From NCBI GenBank assembly GCA_023231475.1, contig JALJEE010001519.1, forward strand, positions 1-37,551: a stretch of 37,551 nucleotides of DNA, given 5' to 3'. The position numbers and the translations under genes are program-made. This document shows, in pieces, positions 23,384-32,614 of the stretch (position 1 is the first letter of the stretch; every line of letters begins with the position of its first letter). The stretch is from Seison nebaliae (Eukaryota > Rotifera > Pararotatoria > Seisonacea > Seisonidae). Under the pieces are notes generated by a model. It saw only the letters and a program-made list of their open reading frames with translations. It was not told where the DNA came from and made no database searches.

Positions 23384-24745
23384 TTAGTATTCATCGAAAC
23401 CTGGCATGAAAAATTGCTTTGCAAATTCATTAACCTTTCCCTTCAATTCCTCAATTTCTTTTATTGATGTGGAACGAACGAATTCTTTAAACTTCTTCGT
23501 CGTTAAGACGGTGTCGCCTGTATTTGCCTTGGCAGCATCGTCTTGTAATCGGAGAGTGAGTTCGATTGCTTCGTGTACGAATCGAGCCACTTCACCGAAA
23601 TCGTTTTTCTCAAGTTTCCTCGACGTCAACGCAGAAGTTCCGATTCGAATTCCACTCGGTTTCAACGCGCTCTTGTCACCAGGACACGTATTTTTATTGA
23701 CGGCGATTTGACACAATTCCAAAATGAATTCAACTTTCGCTCCATCCGTTCCCTTATTTTTCAAATTTAACAACATTTGATGAGTGTCTGTGCCACCAGT
23801 GACGATATGGTAACCGAATTCGATGAATTTCTCACAAACAAATCGTGAATTGTCGATGACTTTTCTTGCATAAACTTTCCATTCGTCACTCATCACTTCT
23901 TTCAATGCCACACCGATGGCACTGATGGTGTGATTGTGAGGACCGCCTTGTAAACCGGGAAAAACGGCAAAATCGATTTTTTTCGATATCTCTTCATTCT
24001 TACTGAAAATGATGGCTGCACGTGGTCCTCTTAATGTCTTGTGAGTAGTAGTCGTTATTACATCGCAATAATCGAATGGATTATTTACTAATTTTGCTGC
24101 CACTAATCCACTCACATGTGACATATCCGCCATTAAAATACTTTTGGATTTTGTAGCGATTTCTTTGAATTTCTTATAATCCAAATTCCTCGAATAACAA
24201 CTAATTCCAGCAATGATGAGTGTTGGTCGATATCTCATAGCCATATCTTCCAACCATTCATAATCGATTTCTTCCGTTTCCAAATTCCGTTTATATGGCA
24301 TCGATTCAAAAAAGATGGATGTGGCACTGATCTTTTTATTACCGTTATAGAAACCATGAGAGAGATGACCACCGTCTGATAAATCCAATCCCATAATTCG
24401 ACCATGAACTCCAACGAGTGCCGTATAAACGGCAAAATTGGCTGGTGTTCCCGAAAGTGATTGAACATTAACTTTCCATTCATTACCATCAAGATGGAAA
24501 GCGGATAATGCTCGTTCTTTCACTAAACTTTCCATTTCATCAACAAATTCCGTTCCACCATAATATCGATTGCCGATAGTGCCCTCACTATATTTATTGG
24601 AGAAACAGGAACTTTGTGCTTCGAGAACTGCGCGTGAAGCGAAATTCTCCGACGAGATCAATTCAAGACCGTTCTTCTGTCTCATTTTCTCCTTCATCAT
24701 AATCTCGTACATTTGTGGATCGGCATCCTTCAAAGTCGTTGTCAT
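23384..24745 (-). CDS. SHMT: Serine hydroxymethyltransferase
   Basis: PLP enzyme that interconverts serine plus tetrahydrofolate with glycine plus 5,10-methylene-tetrahydrofolate, the main entry of one-carbon units. Intronless frame of 453 residues from ATG 24745 (cytosolic human SHMT1 has 483). Visible marks are GLELISSENFASRAV, NKYSEGTIGNRYYGG, the substrate and cofactor loops DLSDGGHLSHGF and MADMSHVSGL, and the PLP lysine K236 in VITTTTHKTLRGPR, then PGLQGGPHNHTISAIGVALKE. The end has SGIRIGTSALTSR. No mitochondrial presequence is seen, so a cytosolic form is likely. Codons above 24745 are open for a short way but include no AUG, only an oligo-A run. It shares a 296-bp divergent spacer with DGAT1. 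It is the only metabolic gene here without an intron. Confidence 0.97.
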   Translation of the reverse strand: MTTTLKDADPQMYEIMMKEKMRQKNGLELISSENFASRAVLEAQSSCFSNKYSEGTIGNRYYGGTEFVDEMESLVKERALSAFHLDGNEWKVNVQSLSGTPANFAVYTALVGVHGRIMGLDLSDGGHLSHGFYNGNKKISATSIFFESMPYKRNLETEEIDYEWLEDMAMRYRPTLIIAGISCYSRNLDYKKFKEIATKSKSILMADMSHVSGLVAAKLVNNPFDYCDVITTTTHKTLRGPRAAIIFSKNEEISKKIDFAVFPGLQGGPHNHTISAIGVALKEVMSDEWKVYARKVIDNSRFVCEKFIEFGYHIVTGGTDTHQMLLNLKNKGTDGAKVEFILELCQIAVNKNTCPGDKSALKPSGIRIGTSALTSRKLEKNDFGEVARFVHEAIELTLRLQDDAAKANTGDTVLTTKKFKEFVRSTSIKEIEELKGKVNEFAKQFFMPGFDEY

Positions 24746-25041
24746 TTTTTTTTTTTGATGTAAATAAAAAATTTTCAACTTATCTACGAAAAAGATTTGA
24801 AATTTTATTTAAAATTTATTTATGGTTCGATATGATGACATCCTTTTTCACACACATATCATTCTACATAAATCACAAATTGGAAATTTCGAGATAATTT
24901 TAAAATTTACATTATCCCAAATTTCCACAATCACTTCATTTCACTTCGAAAATTCGTCGATCAATATTCAAATTTGAAGCTTTTCTTTCTCATCAACATC
25001 CACTTCAATCGTCATACCGTCACCAATAACAGTTGTGAAGT
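24746..25041. promoter_or_regulatory. Divergent SHMT / DGAT1 spacer, likely bidirectional promoter
   Basis: 296 bp between two start codons facing away from each other. It must contain the start regions of both genes, or at least their 5' leaders. I see no clear TATA box and cannot place transcription starts. Confidence 0.5.
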
Positions 25042-27065
25042 ATGCAACCGATCAATCGACGTCGCTCATCAATTAATCATGAGAAGAAAGAGAATCATCA
25101 TCATTATTGTCATCAACATCAATCACATCATAACCATAACCATAACCATCACCATCATCATCACCATCATTCAAGTCGTCGACGGAAGCGATGGGCGTCA
25201 TGTCACACGGACGACGAAGAGACAGTTACAAGGAAAAATAATGTGAAACGTTTCGACGATCCGTTACACTGAATTTAATTTTAAATTTCATTCGACCATC
25301 ATCAATTAGAATCCATCAGAAAGAAGACTCGTTGTTGACCTCCGCCAGCGGTTACAGTAACTTGAGAGGCTTCTTCAATCTCTGCATCATTCTCCTAGTT
25401 TTCTCATTTCCAATTGTTTTATTAACACCAACTCTTATCTAGTGTATGTCAACGGGTCGTTTAGTGTTGGAGAATTTAATAAAGTTTTTTTTCTTTTTCT
25501 TTTTTACAACTTTCATGGCCCGTATTGGACAGATATGGTCTCCTTGTGGAATCGAATGCAATCATCTATTTCATCGCTTTATCGACGTTCAAAGAGAATC
25601 TGTTCATCATCATCATATTACTCCTCTCCATTCTCCACGCTTATCTGATCGAGAAGATGCGGTTAACTGTTATTATTCCATCAAACGGAATTTGAATGGA
25701 GAAATTTTTCCAAAAAAAATTTTTGAATAAATTTTCAGTTTTTTTTTTTCGACGAAAATTTTCTTTTAGTTTCAATCGTTTCACATGATTATTATAAATT
25801 TCATACTTCTATTATAGATCGGAAGGAAACAATGGAGATTCATTCGATTGTTACATATCATTAATTTGACGATGTTACTCATCTTTCCACCATACATCGT
25901 CTTAATAAATGATTTTCATGTTTGTTAGACGAATTTGTTAAATTTGAAAAATATAAAGAGAATTTTCTCATTTTTTCCAGTATCAGCAATAACGGAATTG
26001 ATGTGGATAACGATCGTTTTCCTCAAATTGTGGAGTTATGCTGCTATCAATAGTCGATGTTATGATTGGTTAATGGAGAATGAACATGGTCGTCGTAAGA
26101 CGAAACATCACGTGATTAACACGAGTGAATCGATGACGAATATGAAGGAATCATTCAGTGATAGTAACGAATTGGATTCATTATCATCATTAACGGATAA
26201 TGAGAATGAAGTGGAAGAAATGGAATATCCGAAAAATATAAATTTGAAAAATTTAATTTATTTCATTTTTGCTCCCACTCTCTGTTACGAGTTATCTTTC
26301 CCTCGCAATAATCGAATCAGATTCAAATTTTTATTGCGACGTCTCCTCGAACTCATTTTCATTCCACCACTTCTACTTCTCATCACACAACAATATGTCA
26401 ATCCTATCATCAATAGTACTCGTCAACCAATTAGTGATATGGATTGGATGAAGATGTTGGAACGACTTTTGAAATTGGCTGTGCCAAATCATATTTTCTG
26501 GTTGTTACTCTTTTATTGGATTTTCCATTCGATGTTAAATGTTTTCGGAGAAATTCTCCAATTTGCTGATCGACGATTTTATGGTGATTGGTGGAATAGT
26601 GAAAGTATTCGGTATTTTTGGCAAAATTGGAATGTTACCGTTCATCGTTTCGCTCAACGTCACATATATAAACCATTAAGGAAAAATTATCATTTCAGTT
26701 CGATGGGAGCGAAAGGTGTCGTTTTTCTCGTCTCAGCTTTCTTTCACGAATATCTCGTTAGTGTACCACTTAAAATGCTCCGACCATGGGCTTTTCTCGG
26801 CATGCTTGGTCAAGTACCATTTGCATTGTTCGTCGACAATTTCCTCTCCGGTACAATCGGCAACACTTTCGTCTGGTTGTCATTGATTATTGGACAACCA
26901 TTAACTCTCCTCATGTATATGCACGATTATTACATTTATGTGAAGGAGGTGGAATATGGAAAGACCACTCTCCTCAACGAGAAGGAACGTCTCTTCTATC
27001 TCCAACATAACAGTTTGCTCGACCAATCATGGAAATTCGTTCACAACAATCAAACAATCTTCTAA
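25042..27065 (+). CDS. DGAT1: Diacylglycerol O-acyltransferase 1 (DGAT1), six exons
   Basis: ER membrane enzyme of the MBOAT family that makes triacylglycerol from diacylglycerol and acyl-CoA. Exons: 25042-25262, 25310-25397, 25443-25483, 25533-25668, 25818-25923, 25981-27065; 558 residues. Introns are 47, 45, 49, 149 and 57 nt, all starting GTT. The first five exons align in order with the family: DSLLTSASGYSNLRG, RLVLENLIKYG, LIEKMRL, LLHIINLTMLL, then ITIVFLKLWSY. The large last exon has APTLCYELSFPR, the acyl-CoA motif FYGDWWN (about 397-403), YFWQNWNVTVHRF, and the catalytic His 453 in SAFFHEYLVSVP. The N-terminus is very His-rich (HHHHHHHH run), and the C-terminus runs about 35 residues past the usual end. 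A stop at 25036-25038 fixes the ATG at 25042 unless an upstream exon exists. Confidence 0.95.
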
Positions 27066-27559
27066 TCTTTATTCCATCATTTTATTTTCTCGATTATTGC
27101 TTTCATTGGAAAATCATTAAACTCTCTCTCTCTCTCTCTCACACTCACTCACTCAAATGGGTAATCGCAAATTTTTTTTCCCGTTTTTCTTTAAAAAAAA
27201 CCATCAAAATTTTTTTCGTTTTTAATTCAAAAAAAAAAACCATCAAAATTTTTTTTCGTTTTTAATTCAAAAAAAACCGTCAAAATATTTTTCCTTTTTA
27301 ATTCAAGAAAAAAACCATCAAAAATTTTTTCGTTTTTAATCCAAAAAAAAAACCATCAAAATTTTTTTTCGTTTTTAATTCAAAAAATTTGGGATTTTAT
27401 TTTCGTGGGAAATGTTTGAGCGAAGGGATTGGGAAGAAGAAAAAATTGATAATTTTCATAATTCTTAACATGATTATTTTCACGATTATTTCCTTCTCAA
27501 ATGATTACTATCACTTTTTTTTGTGTGTTCCAATATAGAAGTTCACATTTCTAGGAAAC
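27066..27559. other. DGAT1 to JmjC-like gene spacer
   Basis: A short same-strand gap made almost entirely of simple sequence: a (CT)n tract at about 27122-27140 and the tandem array at 27171-27388. No gene is seen. Confidence 0.6.
27171..27388. repeat. Tandem array, about 5.5 copies of a 36-40 bp unit
   Basis: Each unit has CGTTTTTAATTCAAAA followed by more A, then CCATCAAAA and a T run. Copies differ mainly in homopolymer length plus a few substitutions (CCGTC for CCATC, GAAAA for AAAAA). The A and T runs within and between units are complementary, so the array can fold. Confidence 0.9.
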
Positions 27560-28752
27560 ATGTCGAATGGAAAGGAGATGAACGAAGAATTGAAGTCGGT
27601 GTTGAAGGAGGAGAAAAAGTTCGACGATTTCTACAAGCAATTGAGGAGAAGAGATGAAACGAAAGGAGAAGAAAAGAAATCGTATAATTTCCTCTTCAAT
27701 TCCCTCCTCATTCTTTATGGTGTGCTCGTTCTCATAATCTGTCTCGTCATCTATTGGGGGAATACATTGTACGCAGCAGTTGGGGTACATATGATGTCGT
27801 TGCAATTTGACAATTTGAATGAATTACAAATGGCAGAATGTTTATTAGATATGCCAGAAGATTGGAAATTAGTCTTCCATTTAGAGGAGGATTGTACTGC
27901 ATGTGCGAATGTTGATTCGATTGATGTGATTGATAATTTGAAGAAAGAATTGACGAAAGAAGAATTTATCGGAAAATTCGCTTATTCGAAAAGACCGGTG
28001 TTAGTGAAAGGTGCCGCTAATCATTGGAAAGCGATGAAATCATTCAATTTACAACAACTTTCCGATTTCTATCGAGAAGCGAATGTGATCGAATCAACAG
28101 AGAGTGAAGATGGATGGACATGTCAATTCTTCCCCTATCGAACTGATATGAGGGCATTAGGTGAATTATTCGATAAATATGAAATTGGAAATCTCTCTCA
28201 TACCGATCGAACATCTTCATCACCTAGTGAAGATCGATGGTATGTCGGATGGTTTGTATCTTTATTTATGATATTAATTTAATTCTTATATTTTTTCTTT
28301 AGGAGTAATTGTAATCATGAAGTTGGTGAGAAATTTAGAGAACATTATCAAACGCCATCATTCATTCCAATCGATTCCGAATCAAGTAAAGTCGACTGGT
28401 TATTTATCGGCACACCAGGTTATGGTGCTCCATTACATGTTAGACATTTATAAATTTTTTAAATATTTCAACCAATTCTATTGAGTAGTTAGATTTTGTG
28501 GAATTGACTTCGTGGCAAGCACAAATTAAAGGGAAGAAATTGTGGACACTGAAACCACCACCCGAATGCACGCACATCTGCCCCACCCATCACAAATTGC
28601 TAGTGGAACCGGGCGACATTGGTTAGTGAATAAAATAGAGAAATTCTCCTATAAAATTCTTTCTAGTTGTCATCGACACGAATTATTGGTATCACAAAAC
28701 ATTAATTTTGGGGAATGAGATCAGTCTCACCATCGGAACGGAATACGATTAA
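27560..28752 (+). CDS. Membrane-anchored JmjC/cupin-like oxygenase
   Basis: Exons 27560-28251, 28303-28438, 28489-28621, 28667-28752 give 348 residues; introns 51, 50 and 45 nt, all GTT-starting. A cytosolic Lys/Glu-rich head is followed by one membrane segment (about 44-66, FLFNSLLILYGVLVLIICLV), so a type II membrane protein. The rest resembles JmjC/cupin_8 hydroxylases: FAYSKRPVLVKGAANHW, WYVGWSNCNHEV, DSESSKVDWLFIG, then H276-L-D278 (iron-binding HxD), SWQAQIKGKKLWTLKPP with a possible 2-oxoglutarate-binding Lys, EPGDIVVIDTNYWYH with the distal His 330. All three iron ligands are kept, so activity with Fe(II) and 2-oxoglutarate is likely; the substrate is unknown. Arthropods have uncharacterised relatives of this kind. 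AATAAA lies 52 nt past the stop. Confidence 0.85.
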
Positions 28753-29162
28753 ATCAGAAACTTTAAAAAAATTTCCTCTGATAAACTTTTTTTTTAAATT
28801 TCAAATAAAATCAAATTCAATCATTTCACATTTGTATTCATTTGGATTGGATTCGAATATTTTTATAGCTTTTTGGAAAATCATGATATTTCCGAGAATA
28901 ATTCATCTCAATTCATTAGGAATAATCAAGACATTTTACATTACACAAATCTCTCAATTTGTCTGATGAATGAGGAAGAAAATTTAAAAAGAAATTTAAC
29001 GAATTGATTTTTATCTATTTCTTCTCTCTTCTCCCCCCAACACAAAAATTTTTCTCAAAATAAAATTTTCATCTTTCACTCTTATAACAATCGAGAATGA
29101 GGAGAAGACAACTCATCAAATGAAATTGATGATGAAATGAAAATGAATCATCGAACTCAAAT
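28753..29162. other. Tail-to-tail spacer of JmjC-like gene and cytochrome c1
   Basis: 410 bp of AT-rich sequence holding the 3' ends of two converging genes. A plus-strand frame here (28715-28966) is Phe/Ile-rich and is not supported as a gene. Confidence 0.5.
28804..28809 (+). promoter_or_regulatory. Candidate polyadenylation signal (AATAAA)
   Basis: AATAAA 52 nt past the stop of the JmjC-like gene. Confidence 0.45.
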
Positions 29163-30162
29163 TTATTTCTTGTATTTCCCACTATGTGTTTGGTAGACGT
29201 CCATAGTTTTCGGATGTCGATATTGGATCTTCATCGTTTTCAACGTAATCCAATTCTTTCTATAAAGATGCCAAAATGCACCCATAATAATGGGAGCGAA
29301 TAAAAGTAACTTGAAATTAATAAATAATTAATTAAAAAATTTTTTGAAAAAAATTAACTTTCAATCCCATTAATTTCCTCTTTTCTAATTCCGGTTGTCC
29401 GGTCCAAGTGAGAAAAGCGGAAACATCTTTCGCCATTTGACTAATTGAAGCTTCCGTTCCTTAAAAAGAAAAATAAATTTATAAAATTAGAAAATATGAA
29501 AATAAATTTATAAAATTAGAAAATATGAAAATAAATAAAAAAAAACCATCAGAATATTCGATATGTTCATCAAATATCGGTTGCGCCATACTAATGTTGC
29601 CACCGGGGAAATATGGATTGAAATGTTGTCCTTCAGGAACGTCATGTCCAGCTGGTGCGTCCATAAATCCGTTTAATAAAGAGAAAAGATAATTCTCGCC
29701 ACCATGTCTCGCCAAAGTGATGTAAGTGAGATCTGGTGGATAAGCTCCGTTATTTGCTGCTCTCGCTGCTTCCTCGTTCGCATATGGAACTGGAAATTTA
29801 TCTGAAATTTTTCCTGGTCTCTCGAACATTTCTCCCTGATCATTAGGACCGTCAGTGACTTGAATATCTTCCGCTTCAGTTTTCGCTTCATCGGCCGTAT
29901 GAGTGACATTGATCAATTCTCGATAACGAACATATTCCAATGAATGACAAGCGGCACAGACTTGTTTATAGACTTCGTAACCACGACGGAGGGAACGATG
30001 ATCGAATGAATCGAACATTCCTTTGTGTGGCCATTGGAAGTCATGTGGTGGATGAACTATCAAATCGCCCGCTTTCAACGGTTCTAATAATGCGGTGGCT
30101 GATATAGCCGCCGTTCCCATCATACCGGCGATAGCACATCGATAAAATAATTTCGATGACAT
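29163..30162 (-). CDS. CYC1: Cytochrome c1, heme protein of complex III
   Basis: Carries electrons from the Rieske protein to cytochrome c in the mitochondrial inner membrane. Exons on the minus strand: 30162-29547, 29459-29359, 29309-29163; 287 residues from the ATG at 30162. Introns of 87 and 49 nt start GTT. Key parts: heme-binding C69-A-A-C72-H73 in [55 protein letters not shown], the axial Met in [13 protein letters not shown], and a C-terminal anchor helix ([13 protein letters not shown]) followed by a basic tail. The N-terminus has the hydrophobic sorting segment ([17 protein letters not shown]) but almost none of the basic matrix-targeting part. A good acceptor (TTTCAG) lies 3 nt before the ATG, so an upstream exon may supply it. 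Head-to-head with Dr1. Confidence 0.95.
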
Positions 30163-30648
30163 TTCCTGAAAGAGAAAATTTTATCTATAAACAATAATAG
30201 ATTAAATTAAATTTTCCATTCTCTCAAACTTTTGAATTGTCCAATCAACTCAATTCTTTTATCATCATCAGCAACAGTTATTTGATGAAGCTTAAAATTT
30301 GAATTTTAAAATTTTTTGAAAAATTCCAAATAACAAATTTCCTTATCATTCAAATAAATTTTAATTAACTTAAGATTATTATTATCACTAATTGATTCGT
30401 TTGAAAAATATGAGAAATTCATTTTTCACTTTTTCTACATGAGATCGGATCAATCTCATATTTGGTCATTGGCGTCGGTTCGGTCGTAAATTTTTCCACG
30501 AATTTTATTTGAAGTATAACAAAGTTTAATTAATTGTCCAATGTACGGGAATGTGTGAGAAGAGAAGGAGGAAAAACGATGAAAGAATTGGAGAAAAGAA
30601 GAGATGGTGGGAAGAGATAGGACATGGAAATTTTAAATTTTTAGCTTA
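30163..30648. promoter_or_regulatory. Divergent cytochrome c1 / Dr1 spacer
   Basis: 486 bp between divergent start codons, so both promoters must lie here or in the leaders. On the minus strand it also holds possible small upstream exons of cytochrome c1 (30349-30335 and 30290-30276), described in the findings. No TATA box is clear. Confidence 0.45.
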
Positions 30649-31520
30649 ATGGGGAAAGTAAAAATAAACAAGACACAAACTCAAACCAAAATGTATTCCG
30701 AGGACTATGATGATAATAGTTGTGATTTGGATGATGATGTACGACATAACGGTGATGAGATAAATGTACCACGTGCCGCCGTCAATAAAGTGGTGAAAGA
30801 GATAGAGCCAAATCTCCGTTTGAGTGGTGAGGCGAGAGATCTGGTAGTGACATGTTGCAACGAATTTATTCGGACACTTTCTCGACAAGCTAACGAGATT
30901 TGTGAAGAGCAAAATAAACATGTGATGATTGGCGAACATATAATTTTGGCTTTAGATCGTCTCGGCTTTTCTGAATACAAATTAAAATGCAATCAAGCTC
31001 TCTCCGCCACACAAGATGAATTCTCACGCCGTCGCCGAGATCGTTATAAGTTTTATTTGTAGTCTTCTCTTCGAATTTTTCCTTTATAGGCGATCGAAGT
31101 AAAATCGGATTGACAGAAGAAGAATTGATCGAGAAACAAAACGAATTGTTCGATCTCACTCGATCAATGGCACCATCCGAATCCACCAGTGATGTGTCGA
31201 CATCGACGACAGTCGAAACAGTCGTCATCACCACCAGCAGTACAGCTACGACGACTACTAATGCCACTACCGGTCACAAGATCACTTTGGATTATTTGAG
31301 AACGATGAGTGATCAATTAGGAACGAAACATGGGACGACGGGAGGAGAAGTGCCCATTCGTCCCAAATTGTCCAGAAGAAATACGAACGACATATTTCCC
31401 AACGATCATATATTAGATAGAAATAAAAATAAGGAAAGAATTTTTAATACAAATTGTTCATGTGAGAAAACGCATAAGAAAATGAGTCGTGCAGATGACG
31501 ACTCGGACAACTACGATTAA
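30649..31520 (+). CDS. Dr1: Dr1 / NC2-beta, histone-fold transcription repressor
   Basis: NC2-beta pairs with NC2-alpha (DRAP1), binds TBP on promoter DNA and blocks TFIIA/TFIIB entry. Exons 30649-31042 and 31090-31520, one 47-nt GTT intron; 274 residues. A histone fold spans about 39-112: NVPRAAVNKVVKEIEPNLRL, ELVVNCC-like DLVVTCCNEFI, LSRQANEICEEQ, HVMIGEHIILALDRLGF. After a basic RRRRDRDR linker, GLTEEELIEKQNELF matches the helix that follows the fold in animal Dr1. The rest differs: instead of the usual Gln/Ala-rich domain there is a Ser/Thr-rich stretch and a longer tail (animal Dr1 is about 176), though the end is acidic (DDDSDNYD), as in the family. A second Met at 30691 could be the start. 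Confidence 0.93.
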
Positions 31521-32614
31521 TTTGTCTTTCTTCTTTCCTTATTACTTATCTTTATCTGTCCTTCCTCCCTCCCCTAACCTCTCCACACAACACAACACGA
31601 CACACAATATACAGAATTTATCTTTGAACTCTTGAATCAATTTGATCTTGTTAACATTTATTACATTTCATAAAATTTTCTTTTCTGTTTCCATTTGTCA
31701 TCCCTATCATTTGTTTATTATATAAAGTTTTCAACTTACTCCCAACTTCTTAGAACTGATGGTGATGATATTTGTGACTATCGATCTTAAAGTTTTTTTC
31801 CCACATGTTAATCTCCACAATCCATTCAATTACTAATAATTACTTTTAATTTTTAATCAGAATTTCATAGAAAATTGAATTTCTTCACATTTTCTCATTT
31901 GAAATCTTTAGCTTTTACTCATTTCCTTCAACTCTTTAAATTTCTCAATTTTTATTTTTAATTTCTCTTCTCAACAATACTATAATTCAAATTAACATTA
32001 ATCCAATTCGTTTCTAACAACGTTCTCCAGTTAAATGGGAGATAGTTTCATAATGGATAAATCATCAATTTTTTTCAGATATCTTTAATTAATTTAAGTT
32101 TAATTAATTTAGGAACTAATCATAATATAATTACACCCTAAATAATTTATGAATTAGAGTTGATGTTAAAATTATTTGAGAAACATTCAAAAAGTTTTGT
32201 GAGTTAATTCCATTCATATCCACATGCTTAACCTTCTCAACATTTCACCGAATTCTTTCAGTAATTTTCATGAATAACAACTGTTTTAACTTTTCATTTA
32301 TTTGGGAATACGAAAAAAACAAAAGGTTCATGTGTTGAATAATTAATAAACCTTTATCAGCTATTTGGATATTAATTAACCATGTTATTGCACTCTGACA
32401 TTTCTTTCCTCCACAACCTCAGTTGAATCGGGTTTATTATTAAATATTTTTATTAGTATGAAGAAAAACATCTTGAAGAATCGCCTCAGTTGAAGTGATG
32501 GTTTGAAGTGAAATAAAATCTTAATTAAAGAATTGGCAGAACAACAATAATCGCTCGATTCGTTGCTTATCTTATTGTTCGTTTTAGTTGGGATAAATGG
32601 AATAATTCCCATCA
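31521..32614. other. AT-rich spacer between Dr1 and retroelement
   Basis: No gene is supported. It holds the Dr1 3' UTR and then AT-rich sequence. A minus-strand frame at 32615-32385 follows the retroelement remnant but shows no reverse transcriptase motif. Confidence 0.5.

Noticed and set aside
30430-30459. Alternative cytochrome c1 first exon starting MRLIRSHVEK and ending before GTGAAA.
   Set aside because: In frame and basic, but the donor is not GTT and the intron would be 264 nt; the candidates at 30349 fit the local pattern better. Neither is proven.
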